Assembly: GCF_014898055.3 (NCBI RefSeq)
Contig: NW_026555331.1
Coordinates: 113,085,194-113,149,193 of the forward strand
Length of the DNA: 64,000 nt
Source of the DNA: Talpa occidentalis
Taxonomy: Eukaryota; Chordata; Mammalia; Eulipotyphla; Talpidae
Direction of reading: 5' to 3'
The translations under genes were made by a program, and so were the position numbers. This document shows, piece after piece, positions 1 to 12,262 of this stretch. Below the pieces are notes generated by a model. It was not told the DNA's origin and did no database searches. It worked only from the letters and a program-made list of their open reading frames with translations. How positions within the stretch are numbered: the first letter of the stretch is position 1; each line of letters starts with the position of its first letter.

Positions 1-235
1 AAATTAATTGAGCAACTACTCTGTGCAAGAAACTATTATGTGTCCTTTGTAGATCATTTTATTTAAATCCTGCAACATTCTTTCTGCCCAGTAATGCAGT
101 TCTATAGATGCGTGATGTTTTTCTGGTATGTGTGTGTTCATGAGTATATGTTCTGGGCTACAGTGTAAAATAATTTCTTACTGGGTCATTGTAAAAAAGA
201 AAGTTTGAAAGTCACTGTTTTGTAATGTGGGCTTT

Positions 236-385
236 TAGCCCAATGGACTATGATAGAGGATTGTGGGTACTTTGATGGTGAGTGTTGTGTAGTAACATAC
301 ATCTGAGGAGCAGTGAGCTTATACTCCTAAATCATTTCCCATTACTTCAGTAAAAATGGTACAATTGAAAAATAAAACAAATGTT
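236..385 (+). mobile_element. L1 3' UTR fragment
   Basis: This is a 5'-truncated L1 3' end. It carries the 'ccaatggactatgatagagg', 'ttgtgggtactttgatgg' and 'atctgaggagcagtgagctt' blocks, and related blocks recur at 49222-49350 and 57117-57260. It ends in an A-rich stretch with AATAAAA near 370. All coding sequence is lost. The 3' UTR type is shared with those two copies and differs from the G-run type at 3.4 kb. Confidence 0.7.
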
Positions 386-419
386 TGAATCTATCAATAC
401 TTCATGAACTGGGCATATG

Positions 420-535
420 GTCATTTCTCTATGTCTTGTTTCACAAATGTTTACAATGGAGACAATAAGTACCTATCTCATGAGGTTGTTTTTAGGATCA
501 AATGAAATAATATACAACATGTACACAATGGCTCA
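420..535 (+). repeat. MIR SINE fragment
   Basis: The text 'cctatctcatgaggttgttttt-aggatcaaatgaaataat' matches the central-to-3' core of the ancient mammalian MIR element by recognition. It is diverged and has no discernible target duplication. Confidence 0.6.
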
Positions 536-3390
536 ATAACCTCAAGAACTTCACTTCATTTATTAGTGTCCACTAGTTTTTAAAAGTATTTTGCTTTGTC
601 CATTGTTCTCTTATGTAAAAGTTTAATATTTTTCTTGTTGGTCTGACTTTTCTATGCACAATTCTCTCAAACGCCTTCCATTTTGCAGAAGGTGACAACA
701 GTATCTTTCCTGATGACTAAATAAATATTCTGTTGTGTGGATGTACCCCATCTTCTTAATCCCTTTCAAGTGTACACTTATTTCCATGTTATTAAAATCC
801 TTGCCAGTGAAGATAATTTGTCAGTGGCTCCAATGAAATTAGGAGGTATTCTGGACTCTACATAACCACTTATAGGCAAAAGTCATTGTTATCATAGGGT
901 TGGATAACTTAGTTATCTAGTTTTTATTTTCTCATTAAGTGAACAGTATCTTCTGATCTAGCATTCTGTCTTTCTCCTGGCTGGTGTTTGGGAGCTATGC
1001 TGTCTTGGACAATTGCTGGCTGTCTGAGTGATACAATGTAGGATATAAGTTCCAAGATGTCTAGTAAATTCTGGATTCTTCAGCATTTATGGGTATTAAA
1101 GACCATCAAATGCCAGGAGGAGATGGAAAGTGATCTCTGGGAAGAAAAATATGCAAATTGAATTACTCTGTTTCTCAGTAAGACAAGTTTCACCCATGCT
1201 ACTTTGATCCTCTCCTGTCACGTTCAATTATATCAGGAGGGGACTGGACACTTCTTGTTCTATTTAGTTTGGGCAAGGGCATTATCTAACTCCTGTGCCA
1301 AGAGCAGAATATTTACTAAAATGGTGTCAGCCAAATTGTTTTAATTTTCATTATCCCATGGCAATAGGGACCTCAGCTATAGAGGGCATTGGGCCCTTGT
1401 GGTTATAACAATATTAATCTTTAAACTCCATAGTAATGACCGTGTCTGTGCCAGCAAGTCCAGGTTACAGTCTGCCCTCTTATCCAGTCCTCCATGCCCT
1501 TCAGGGAGAATTCATCCCTCTTTCTAGTAGACATATATAGCTAACTGTAACATGAAGCGTAGATTTTCAACTAGCAGAACTAACATGTTTCTTGTATAGC
1601 TTGAGCTTCTAAACTGGTTCTCGCTTTATTTGTGTTTTTAAAAAGACCAAGTGGAACAAAAAGCCCTCATATAACACAGCCTCCAGGTTTGCTTTCTTTT
1701 CCTTGTATTATACACAAGTTAGCAGTGTGAAGTTATAGCACTGTGATGTTACACAAAGGTCCATTTCCCCAGGCTAGAGAGGGAGGGTGAGGCACAAAAA
1801 AGAGAGTGCTGCGTGCAGGATCTGCTGATTGAAAAACTAGAACCAAAAAAAGCCTTCCACGGTGTTGGAAGTCAGGATGGATTTCACTCTTGGGAATGTG
1901 GGAAGTTGGAAACTGAAGGACACATGGGCGTGACCCATGCGTGCTGGTAACTGTTCATTGATCTGGATTCTGTTTTCATAGGGGATGCTCACTTGGATGA
2001 AATTCATCAAACTGCACAATTATGATGTATGTGTTTCTCTGGATGTATATTACACTTCAGCGAAAATGCAAAGCAAAAAAGCAAGGTTAACGTGAGAAAG
2101 AATGGCTAGTGTGGCTATGTGGTTTTGAAAAATGATTTTATATGAACAAATTTGTCACAGGGGTATTAACATAAGCTTGCAACCATGGGCTTGTTGGAGA
2201 CATGAACCTTGTGGGAAGAATCCCTGAACACCTGGTGTGAGGCCTGTTGTGAAATGAGGTGTCTTACTGCATTGCTAGTGAGCAATGGCTGTGCAGAGGC
2301 CTTTTTTCCATTATATGGGAAGGCAGCCACTTTGTTTTCCTTCCCGTATTGAAGCAGAAGCCAGGAAACTGAGTGTAAATGACAAATACATCAGTCCCAC
2401 ATAATCTGACAATCAGTACCTGTGACTTAACAGCTCAGGCTGGGTAGGGTGGAGGGGTGAAAAGTGAGCTCTGCTCTGAGGAGGGAGCTTCAGGCCAGTG
2501 CTGAAGTGAGGCCTGCTGCTTCACAGGTTGAGCTCTGAGTCATGAATGGAATCCAGCTTTGTCTTTATGATGTTTCGCGTTCACGAAATTTTCTTCAATA
2601 ACTTAAAAAAAGTTTTTTACTACCTATGACGTGCCAAGCACTGCAGTAGGCTCTATGGGACCCAGGGCTGAGGATCTTTGCTGAATACAGTAAAAAATAT
2701 GGCTACTTGGGTCTTTAACAACCACAAAAGCTAAACATGAAATGTAACCCAATTGATTTTGACAGAATGCTCCAGTGAGACAAGCCTGATAAGGCCCCAA
2801 CGACGACTCCTCTCATCTGGCTTCTACTAAACTGGTGGGGATAGGCTTATCATTTCAAGGTAAGACAGGCAAGCCGTTGGGGAGACTCAGGGGCTACAGC
2901 CATGCTGTTCTTTCTAGTTGCAGTTAACCTTTGAGGGGGACCATCCTGCCTCGGTGCCTTTGCCATTTTAGACAACTGGGGAACTGATTCTCACAAACTC
3001 AACTTGGCAGCCCAAGATCAAAATGTCAGTCCACAGGGGTACTGAGGATGCATCCCAGGCATTTGCGTCTGTTGTTTTTCTTTTTGCTTCATATTTCTGG
3101 TTACAGTGATTTCTTGTATTAAATGTGCTCACAAATAATTGCATACAAAGTTGATTAACTACTCCTCCTAACCCAGTTTCTTAGGTACACATTATTTCCT
3201 CTACAATCAAGTTTCCACCAAATCCTAGTCATTTTTTAGATTACATATCTCCAAAGATGGCTTTCCTTTCTCTGTTGCCACTGTGAGATAACATCAGTCT
3301 TCTACTGATCTTAGTTTCTGACGACTACAGCCTTCCATTGGGATTTCACATACCTTTACTCTCTCCACTTCAGACTGGATCAAGAAGATG
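536..3390. other. unique non-coding sequence
   Basis: AT-rich unique sequence without a recognisable gene, RNA or young repeat. The only open frame of note (about 60 codons near 1837-2019, minus strand) has no domain features. Confidence 0.6.
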
Positions 3391-3394
3391 TGGT

Positions 3395-3736
3395 ACATAT
3401 ATACCATGGAATATTACTCAGCATTCAAAAAAGATAAACACATGCAATTTGCAGCAACATGGATGGCGCTGGAAGGGATCATGCTCAGCGAAATAAGCCA
3501 AAAAGAAAAAGAAAAATACCGGATGGTCTCACTCATAGCAGGAATCTAGAAAACTTAAATAAGGGACCAGGAAAATGAATATAAGAAAGTGAAAAATCAA
3601 AATCAACAAAAAACTATGAACCAGAGACACTTTTTGGGGGGGGGGGGCGGGAGGGGAAGGATTGGGGTCAGAATGGGGCGTTTGCAATTGTATGGGGGAA
3701 TATAAAAATAAAATTTAATATTTAAAAAAAAAAAAA
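3395..3736 (+). mobile_element. L1 3' end with G-run
   Basis: A 5'-truncated L1 starts near the end of ORF2 ('gtggtacatatataccatgg', 'ggaatattactcagc', 'gcaacatggatggcgctgg'). It continues through the 3' UTR to an AATAAA signal (about 3708) and a poly-A tail at 3723-3738. A run of twelve G's (3636-3647) followed by C and more G blocks marks the polypurine tract typical of L1 3' UTRs. It is relatively little diverged. I could not fix the target duplication. Confidence 0.85.
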
Positions 3737-4060
3737 AAGAACTGTCTAAACTTGTATTTTTTTTTTTTTACCTGTGGTCACTTGAACAGATTCAAATATT
3801 TCTTGTCACTCTGAATTTAGTCATAGCATCACCTGTCTACCCATTCCTTTCTTTTCTCTTTTCTTTTACAACCTATTTTCTTTAGCTTCCAAGAAACACA
3901 AAGATAACATTTTAAGCTCTTCTTTTACATTCCCAACTAAGCATATTTTTCTAGGACTAGCTGAGTTAATTCAGTCGCTTGGCTCATGGTACTAATAAAG
4001 GTCACAATATTTGATTTGTCCAAGATGCAATATTCTAGAGAAAATGTGCATTACATGTTT

Positions 4061-4350
4061 TGGATAGTTTTTTTTTAAAGATTAATTTATTCATGCATAC
4101 AAGAGCTGGGGTACAGGCCAGAGGTGCAGGGGCTGAGAGGACCCACCAGAGACAGAGTGGGGAATGGAACAGGCAAATGTACTGAAATACACTGCTGAGG
4201 GGAGCAGCGGGCAAGACAGGAGAGGTCTGCTGCATTGTATGGGTCAGCTCCCTGGCTGGGGATAGAACTTGCTCTGCAGCAGTTGCGGATAGCTTCATAG
4301 TGCTGATCCTTAACCCCTTGCACCATCAAGGAGGCCCTTATGGATAGTTT
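4061..4350 (-). mobile_element. tRNA-derived SINE, full length, with TSD
   Basis: A reverse-oriented copy of the window's main SINE. The tail (complement of AATAAATCTTTAAAAA) lies at 4071-4100, and the tRNA-like head ('gcaccatcaaggaggccc' read on this strand) ends at 4337. It is flanked by the direct repeat TGGATAGTTT at 4061-4070 and 4341-4350, which fits L1-mediated retroposition. It belongs to the 'AAGGGGTTAA' head type rather than the GC-rich type. Confidence 0.9.
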
Positions 4351-7300
4351 ATTTTGCAGACATGTGCCATTGGTACTTACTACATGGAAAGCTTTGCTTA
4401 ACTTGTAAGGAGCAGCTGATGTTAGGTTGCAGTGAGCTTTCTTAGTGATGGATAATGTGTTGCCACACAATATATAATAGATATATATTATATTAAAACA
4501 AACAAACAAACAAAGCAAACAAACAAAAAACCCACCCTTGTTTGTTAGTTTGTTAAATACTTTCTTCTTTGTTTCACAGTTTACAGTAAGTCCTAGTTTT
4601 CTTTTTCACTAGACCCTCATTTCTAAGTAGAAAAAAGTATTAATGGTGCTTGGGACTCATATGCAAGTTGAGCTCATTTAGTTTTTCCAGGATTTCTATT
4701 GCAAATAGATGAGTAAAACTGGCTTAAGGGCAACTGCTCTGCCACTGATTAATGTGACAGATTGGTCTGATTCCCATTGACCTTCCTTTTCTAAATCCTT
4801 GCCTCAGAGAATTGTGTACGAATGTACCAGAGGACTCTGAAAGACAGATAAAAAGAGCCTGACATGGAAGTGGCTTCTTTGTTTTGTGGTGCTTTTCCTT
4901 GAACACATTTGTGTTGGCTTTTTCTTAAATTCCTACAGTATTATTTCCTTAAAGATATTTGTCTCAATCTATACGGGCTCCAGTTTAGTTTCAGGAGACC
5001 CTCTCTTTTAGGCCATGACATTTGAAACTGATCCTAACCAAGGAGGGGAAGTTAAAACATGAATTTGTTTCCATACAGACATCCATTAGCCTTCATATGA
5101 GAACCAATTCCAACCACTGGCCAGATGCTTCTTTTACTTGTGGTTTAGCATAAGACATTTACACCTTGCTGTTTAGCATACATATGGAGTAATAACCTCT
5201 GGGAATTTTGAAAGCCCTGAACTGCAATTCCTGTGAAATTGTAGGCAAAATTATCCCACTGGTGTGGATGCTGAACTAACCAAGCATCCCCCCTCCACAA
5301 CCTGTCAGTGACCTATTTCACAACGGGAAGGATGCCATTTTATAGGATCTGTGTTGGGACACACAGATGTTACCCAAAGGATGCCATTTCCTAGGATACC
5401 AAGAGTAAAATGAACACCCAGGGAAAGTAGATTCTGTTTAAAAACATTATTCCTAAATTAGGTAGGAACCTTGTTGTGGTAGTCAGAAGTAGAAAATGGG
5501 CTCTGACTTTTTTTGATAAGAATTATCACCTAGGTTTTAAACCAAACCTGTTTGAAGAATGAGCAAATGAATTTCCTTAAAAGTTGCTGGTTTTACCTAA
5601 ATCCCTTACTAGAACGTTAATGTTGTTGTGTAAAATTGTGAGTGTGTTTATTGTTGGTGTGTTGGTCAAACAAACATTTGTCATTTAACTCTCTTCTGGA
5701 AAGATTATTATTAGAGCTTCGGAGACTTGACATATAGGATGTCAAGTGCAATGGCACTATCTTTGACATGGGTAAGTTGAAAGGAGATGATAAAGATTGG
5801 GGGATTTGGGTTGATTTAACGCTAGCCAGTGAAGAACAGGATGGTAGCCTAACTCTAAGAAAAATATCAGAGTCTACCTCTATTGGACTAGTTCCACTGT
5901 TCCATTCTCCAAGCAGCCACTAACCCTTGCACCACAATTACATTTGTGTTCTAATGTTTAAAATCTGAATATTTGTAGTATATAAAATACTTTAGAAAGA
6001 AGTATAGAAATTATCCAGTCTGAACCTTGATCCTCTCAATTTCTATAAAAACAATCTGAGACCCATCCATATTTTGGGGTCTTACTTATTGAAGGACCCT
6101 TATCCTGGATGAAATTTCATCTGGGGATGTCTGCGGATGCAATACACTATGCATGGTTCTTCAGATGTATGTGCTTCTAGATAGAGAACTGTTACTTTCA
6201 CGCAAGTGATTTAGAATTCCTACTGATATTTTCCTTCCTTTAGACTATCTTGTCCCTTCCTGAGGGGATGGTTAGTAAAAAAGAGTCAGGGATACTGGCG
6301 TGGGTGAGCCCAGGCAGCAAAAGAGATGCCCTATTGTTTAATCACAGGGACTGTGGCCGCCAGCTGTAGGAAACACAAAGTGTGTGTTGGCCACATGCTG
6401 CTGTTCTCAGAACAATAGTGAAAAAGGAAGGTTAAAACAAAACAAAAGCAAAATAATAGGTGTATCCACAAGCTGTCTCCTGCCAGGTGAGGAGGAAAAA
6501 AGAATGAAGAAGGCAACTACTTTAGTCTACTGAGCTTTTGAAAAAGGAGAAGCTAACCACAGGCCGACAGGAGAAACAAAAGTGGCGAGGCCTGAATTGC
6601 AGCACGCTAGCTATTCCATGCACAGTCCCGCTCCAGGCTGTGCTGTTTAGTGGAGTGTGAAATCACAATTAACAGAGCAAGGGTTTTGTAAGTGAGCTGA
6701 AGCTGCTTCAAATTACATCTTGCTATTAGCTGCTTTTAGAACAAGCACATTGTACAACTCCATGTTTATTGAACTGTGATATGGTCTTGAAGAAATCATT
6801 AATAAAAACAGTTGATTATAGTTACAGTTACTCTGTTGGTATTTTAGACCTTACCACTTAGGATGTTTACCAGCATGAGACACAGAAGCCAGAAATGGGT
6901 AGCATTGAACTTGGAAACCAGAGCTGATAGATTGAGGATATTCCAGCAGAATCTTCCTGCAGTTTTTATTTATTTAGCACTTCTGTTGAGATTATATCTG
7001 CACTTTGTTGAGTGTGGTTTCAGCTAAAACTCTTAAATACCAGTGGTATATACAAATGATTGGGAGTTCAGAGAACACACCTAGCCTTAAAGAGAAAAGA
7101 TGCTGTGATTTATGTAGAAGATTTAGAATATTAGATATCACAATTGCCCATGGAAAAATCTTTCTGTGAAATAAAATGGGATTTAAGAAAATGTGGCCTA
7201 AAATATAAAAAATAAATTTCTTGCCAGTTTTCTCCTAAAATGATGGCTTTGAGATACTTTTTAATCCTTAAAATAGTAGAGGCCCCACTAATATTTATGT

Positions 7301-7515
7301 TTTGATATTTAGTAGTGAAGGTTTAGGAACTATAATGGAGAGCACATTTTATGGATTAAAACATTGTTCTGTTTAGTAGACCGACATTGGGTTAAGCAGA
7401 TGTAGCAGCTATCTTTTAACCTCATGGCTCAAAGGTGGCCTGCTTAAGTTTTTCTCAGGATAAGTGCATATGTCATGGAATCATGGACACCTACACAGGG
7501 AACTGAATTTATAAA
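4351..7515. other. unique non-coding sequence with small inverted repeats
   Basis: No gene. It contains a (CAAA)n stretch at 4494-4530. A perfect 9-bp inverted repeat ACTTGACAT/ATGTCAAGT lies at 5725-5747. An imperfect direct repeat (5328-5348 and 5377-5396) flanks an 8-bp hairpin. The stretch 6590-6860 is low in CpG and complex in composition, as conserved regulatory DNA often is, but that cannot be shown from one genome. Confidence 0.5.
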
Positions 7516-7529
7516 ATGTCTTTCCAAGT

Positions 7530-8055
7530 CTTCTGGGGATTCAGAGCATTGAGTGACTTTGCCCACATTATTAAATCACTTGATAACAGGGTCAGGACTA
7601 AAACTAAGTTTGTGACTCCAGAGTTCTCTTTGTGCATGCTGTCTGCATTGAGAGGTGTCCAGAGTCTTTGTTATACTCAATTTGCAAAATCAGTACAGAG
7701 TAGACATTAGAATCTGAAGCCTGTACAGGGAACTTGGCTCCTTTCAATTTTTGTTGGGACGTTATTCAAAGAAGCTGATTCTAAATGCTTTGCGTTACTT
7801 GAGAATCACTAAAAGTTGCCTGGATTTCTGACTAGTATTCCTTTTGAGTAATGTAATAAACCCTGTGAAATCAGCTTTCCTGATTGTGGCATTAGAAATA
7901 TATCAGGCTAGGAATTTATCTGGCTTCAGAAGGTGAAAGAAAGGTGAGTTATTTGGCCTTGGAAAATCTCTGAGCTTCAGTTTTCCAATCTGTAGAATAA
8001 AGGGGTTGAGTTGAAAGATCTCTAAGGTATTCTCTAACTTGAACAGTTTATTCAC
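7530..8055 (+). repeat. two MIR-like fragments
   Basis: 7530-7635 ('gactttgcccacattattaa', 'gggtcaggactaaaacta') and 7930-8050 ('cttcagttttccaatctgt', 'agaataaaggggttgagt') each resemble MIR core or 3' segments in the plus orientation. Both are old and fragmentary, so the edges are approximate. Confidence 0.5.
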
Positions 8056-8099
8056 TATCCTAAGTTGTGTTTTGACAAATATTTCTGAAATTTTTTCCA

Positions 8100-10285
8100 T
8101 CTATTTAACTTCACAACTCTCCTGTCTCCTCTTGAACCCCAGCAAAGATTTCTGTTGAAGTCCTTTGAAGAATATATATTTTTCCAGACATGTGACATGG
8201 CTGACCTCCTATTAGTCATATGTTTGCTTTGGTTTACCAGTGTTTAGGTCCACCAGACCACTCCTTCTCACTTGTCTGCTCCTCTCCCCGCAAGGACAGA
8301 ACACAAACAAATGAGTCACAAACTAAAGATTAGAAAGCCTTATGAGGAAAACATTATAAAAATATGTTCAAACTCAATGCCATTGAAAGCTATTTAAAGT
8401 TTCATGCTTACCTACAAGAAACATTGTATTTTGCCAAAATTTGAAGACAAGGAAGGGAGATAAAAAGGGGGTAAACCCCACTTATTGAGGGCCTATTTTG
8501 ATTTAATTATGGGGCTAGACATATCCATATCGTTCAAATTTGGTCTTTTTGCTCATTCATTCATTTCAACTGTTATCAATCAGTATATTTACATACCAGG
8601 CTCTCTAGATACAGATGTGAATGGGATAGACAATCTTTTTTCTCAGTGATCTCACTTAATCAGCTAGACATTTTATCTTCAGTTTTAGAAAAAAGATGTT
8701 CTCATGCTTTTGTGAAACCACAAATTTCCTTTCAAAATTCTGGAAACGTGACCCTTATTTTACCAATTCCTCCTAATTATGAATGCAAAACAAATTTGGT
8801 ATGTACATATTTTACTATAATGATGTAGCATTTTAGCTGAAAAAATTCTTCAAAGGTCTAATTTCTTGGTCTCCTAAGCTCTTGATGAGCAGCTATATAG
8901 GAAGGTATTCATGTCATGTTGGCATTGGAGGCATAGCAAGTTTATGAGACTTCAAAGGCACAGCTTGAGGTGTCAATGAGCATGGAATCTAAGGTGTCTT
9001 TAGGTGTCTTATTATATGGTTTTCATCTTTCTGATTCCTTAGTCAGATTTTTTTTGGAGTCTGCATTTCTAGGTTTGGAGAGTGGTGTTTGAACCCTATT
9101 CTTGGATTTTACAAGGTGGGTCAGTGCTAAAATGAGGGGAGCCTCTCTACCCCTGGGCCACTACCCCATGCCACCTAGCACCACAGCTGGGAATAATTAG
9201 ATAAAGCATGCATCCCACTGCCCTCAGGGGCATTGGGCACCCTGCCAAGTCAAACACACTTTATCTCAGTTAAGCACTGCTTGCCCCTCTGTTGTGGCCA
9301 AATGCCCAGACATTTTGCTTCTCTTTAACAAAGCCAACTAGAGAAGAAAATGACCCAAATGCCAGCACTGGGAGAGTTATAAGAAGGAAGGGAAATTTCC
9401 ATACAGTAAAATGTGCAAATAAGAAAGCCTGGCTTTCCTTCTCATCATAAATCAGTCACTTATCACATTGGGTCATGAAATACCAAGACAGCCACGGTAC
9501 CCAGATTTGGGTGCAGCAAAGGGACCCACCTTGGGCAGTTGGTTATAAGTCTGAGAGCCCAGGCATGAGTATTAAAGCAGAACCCATTTCTGCTTCTGCC
9601 ATTGGCCATTCCATCCGCTTTCAAGAGTGCTGTCCTCATCTCTTTTGTAAAGCACCCTTGCTTTGGTCATCATGCTGGAGATGTTATACATTCCTTAGGT
9701 GCATCATCGGCTCCTTATTCATCTGTCCCTGCACCAGAATGTTGACATACATAGCAGTAGCTTGACATTCACCTGGGAGATGGGGTGCTCATCTACACCC
9801 TCACATAGTAGTCATGGGAAGAGAGTTTGGAAACTTCTCTGTGGAAACCCATAGCAAGTGCTCTATTAAGGAGTCTTTACTATTCCTTTTTCTGAGCCTC
9901 ATGCTCCTCTGGGCACTATTACCTCTTGGTGGGGCCTAGTAATGAGTTCTTCAAGATCTATATTGTGGAGTGGAATCAATAACATAGCCCTCTGCACTTG
10001 TTTTCTGGACCCCAAAAGGTCTAGGAGTGATACCTGTTTTATTAGGCTGCTATGGAGAGCCAGAATGTTTGGCACTGCAGGCCTGCTTTCTCACTTCTTG
10101 AAGCATTCTCTAACACAGTGGTAGGTCAGCCTCAGTCACAAACACCTCTTAGTAGGGGATGTGAGTTGTGCTGCTGGTGAGGCATAGGCGGGAAATGCCC
10201 ATAAAAGTGGGTGCAGGGCTTTTGTAGTAGACTTGTAGGAGAGAAGTTAGGTTGGGAGTGCTATCATTGTCAAGTTCCTTGAGGA
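8100..10285. other. unique non-coding sequence
   Basis: No supported gene or RNA. A 96-codon open frame at 9475-9765 shows no family features and is treated as chance. Confidence 0.55.
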
Positions 10286-10289
10286 CTTG

Positions 10290-10410
10290 AATAGCTCTTT
10301 GTATCTCAGTTTTCTTGTCTGCAAGATGATGCTAATAACAACTATTTCAGAATGTTGTTTATGAACTGAAGTGAGATATTGCTCATGAATGTGCTCTGTA
10401 AATTATATAA
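10290..10410 (+). repeat. MIR fragment
   Basis: 'tatctcagttttcttgtctg-caagatgatgctaataac' is the MIR 'cctcatctgtaaaatggg' region in degraded form, followed by the usual 'gtgagatatt...atgtgctctgtaaatt' portion. Confidence 0.6.
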
Positions 10411-10516
10411 TGCCATGTAGTGGTATATCTTACTATCATTTTCTCATCCTTCTCTTTTCTTGAGGAATTACATATGGAAGCGGTTTGAGTCAGACTTGCA
10501 ATCAGTCAGTGCACTA

Positions 10517-10517
<1 letters not shown>

Positions 10518-10568
<51 letters not shown>
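10518..10568. repeat. (TA)n microsatellite
   Basis: An uninterrupted TA repeat of about 25 units (51 bp). A repeat this pure is normally length-polymorphic and can extrude as a cruciform. The open frame of alternating Ile/Tyr across it is an artefact. Confidence 0.95.
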
Positions 10569-10571
<3 letters not shown>

Positions 10572-10692
10572 ATGCATTTAGAGGAAGTGCTGAAAACTCC
10601 TTTCAAGCACTCAGTAGTCCTGGTCCCTACCCTCTTACCTGGCCTGTACTCCTACTACTAGATTTTTCTTTATATCCACTATTCTCTTAGAC

Positions 10693-11008
10693 TATAAGTT
10701 CCAGGGCCTCCCTGGTGGCGCAAGGGGTTAAGATGCAACCTATGAAGCTGTCTGCAGCCACTGCAGCATGCGTTCCATCCCTGACCAGGGAGCTGCCCAC
10801 ATGGTGCAGCAGACCTCTGCTGTCTTGCCCACTGCTCCTCTCAGTAGTGTATTTCAGTCATTTCTCCTTTCTGTTCCCGACTCTGTCTCTAGTGAATCCT
10901 CTCACTTCCCCCACCCCCACCCCCTGCCACCCTGCACGTCTGGTCTGTGCCCCAGTTCTTGTATGCATAAATAAATAAATCTTTAAAAAAAGAAGAATAT
11001 AAATTCCA
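10693..11008 (+). mobile_element. tRNA-derived SINE, full length, with TSD
   Basis: The head 'gggcctccctggtggcgcaa' starts at 10704 and the tail AATAAATAAATCTTTAAAAA ends near 10991. The flanks TATAAGTTCCA (10693-10703) and TATAAATTCCA (10998-11008) form an 11-bp target duplication with one mismatch. An internal C-rich expansion (CCCCCACCCCCACCCCC, about 10907-10923) sets this copy apart. The B box is mutated (GTTCCATCC). Confidence 0.92.
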
Positions 11009-11011
11009 CTG

Positions 11012-11540
11012 GCAAGAATAATATCACAAACTTTTTTTCCTCAATCAATAGAGGACATTTTAGATGCTCACTGGTGAATGGTGGCTATAAAAATTATAAA
11101 AACAAACACTGTCAAGCAACAAATTTCTCCCTGGTCACAGGTTTGAATGGGGTGGGGTCAGAGTGGCAGATTGAATCTCAGAATAAGAAATATGTGCAAC
11201 TTCAAAATGAAGATATATGAGATGTGAACATTGTTTTTGATAAAAAGGGAAGAACGAAGGACCATAAACCCTCTGCAAATTCTTCCAATTTTGAATATTC
11301 AGAGAATTTGCTTTCCCAAGTGTGTGCCTCTGCATGTGGCTAGGGAGAGGATGTGGCTCAGATGGTGCAATCATGGGATATCTCTCCTGCTTTTCCACCT
11401 TTTCTTAAAACATTCTTTTCCAAGCCCAAAGCAGAAAATTTTATTTAAATCTTTCTGTTTCTTCATTTTCCATTATCTGACATCAAAACATATATAAAGA
11501 GGGATTACTACATTATTTTTTTACATGAACTATATGATGT
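11012..11540. other. unique spacer
   Basis: No gene or repeat recognised. The overlapping open frames of 87-88 codons on both strands lack any feature of coding sequence. Confidence 0.5.
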
Positions 11541-11542
11541 TA

Positions 11543-11846
11543 TAGATTTATTTTTATTTTTATTTTTTATTTTTCTTGAAGATTTATTTATTTTTATACA
11601 AGAACTGGGGTATAGGCCAGATGTGCAGGAGGGTGAGAGGATTCACCGGAGCAGAGCAGGAAACAGAACAGGCAGACTGAAAAAATACACTGCTGAGGGG
11701 AGCAGCGGGCAAGACAGGAGAGGTCTGCTGTGCCATGATGTGGGATTCTTGCTGTCCGGCTGGGATTGAACCCACGCTGCAGAGTCTGCGGACAGCTTCA
11801 CAGTGTGGTGCTCAACTGCCTGCGGCACCAGGGAGGCCCTAGATTT
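11543..11846 (-). mobile_element. tRNA-derived SINE inserted in the tail region of an older SINE
   Basis: A full-length reverse copy. The tail is at 11550-11590 and the head ends at 11839 ('accagggaggccc'). The short direct repeat TAGATTT occurs at 11543-11549 and 11840-11846. The sequence just past it (11847 on) is the T/A tail of another SINE in the same orientation, so this copy landed in or beside that tail. Confidence 0.85.
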
Positions 11847-12005
11847 TTTTTTTAAGATTTAGTTATTTATGCATACAAGAGCTGGGGTATAAGCCAGAGA
11901 TGCAGGGGGTAAGAGGATCCACCAGAAACAGAGTGGGGAACAGAACAGGTAGACTGACTGAAATACACTGCTGAGGGGAGCAGCCAGCGGGAGAGACAGG
12001 AGAGA
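11847..12005 (-). mobile_element. SINE, 5'-truncated
   Basis: The tail and body of the same SINE family in reverse orientation ('gcatacaagagctggggtat' to 'gacaggagag'). It stops before the tRNA-like head, so A and B boxes are absent. Truncation at reverse transcription or a later deletion could explain it. Confidence 0.85.
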
Positions 12006-12262
12006 AAGTTATGTAACGTTTCCAAGTTTCAGTGTCTTTATCTATAAAGTGGAAATAATATGTTGACCTCTGTTTGTTCTTGTGATATTAAAATAAATAA
12101 TACATTCAAAATGTCCAGAATACAGCATATCCCCCAATGTGTCCCTGTTGTTTTGTTTTAAGTTAGAGCCACAGAAATTCTGAGAGATCATAGGGAAGAA
12201 ACCTGAAAAGGTGGAATCCCATATTCTTGAATCAGATATAATTTATAAACCAATGTTACCTT

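Noticed and set aside
4494..4530. (CAAA)n run as a SINE tail
   Set aside because: No element body precedes it on either strand. It is treated as simple sequence.
10460..10690. Frame with an Ile-Tyr repeat
   Set aside because: It is a translation of the (TA)n microsatellite.
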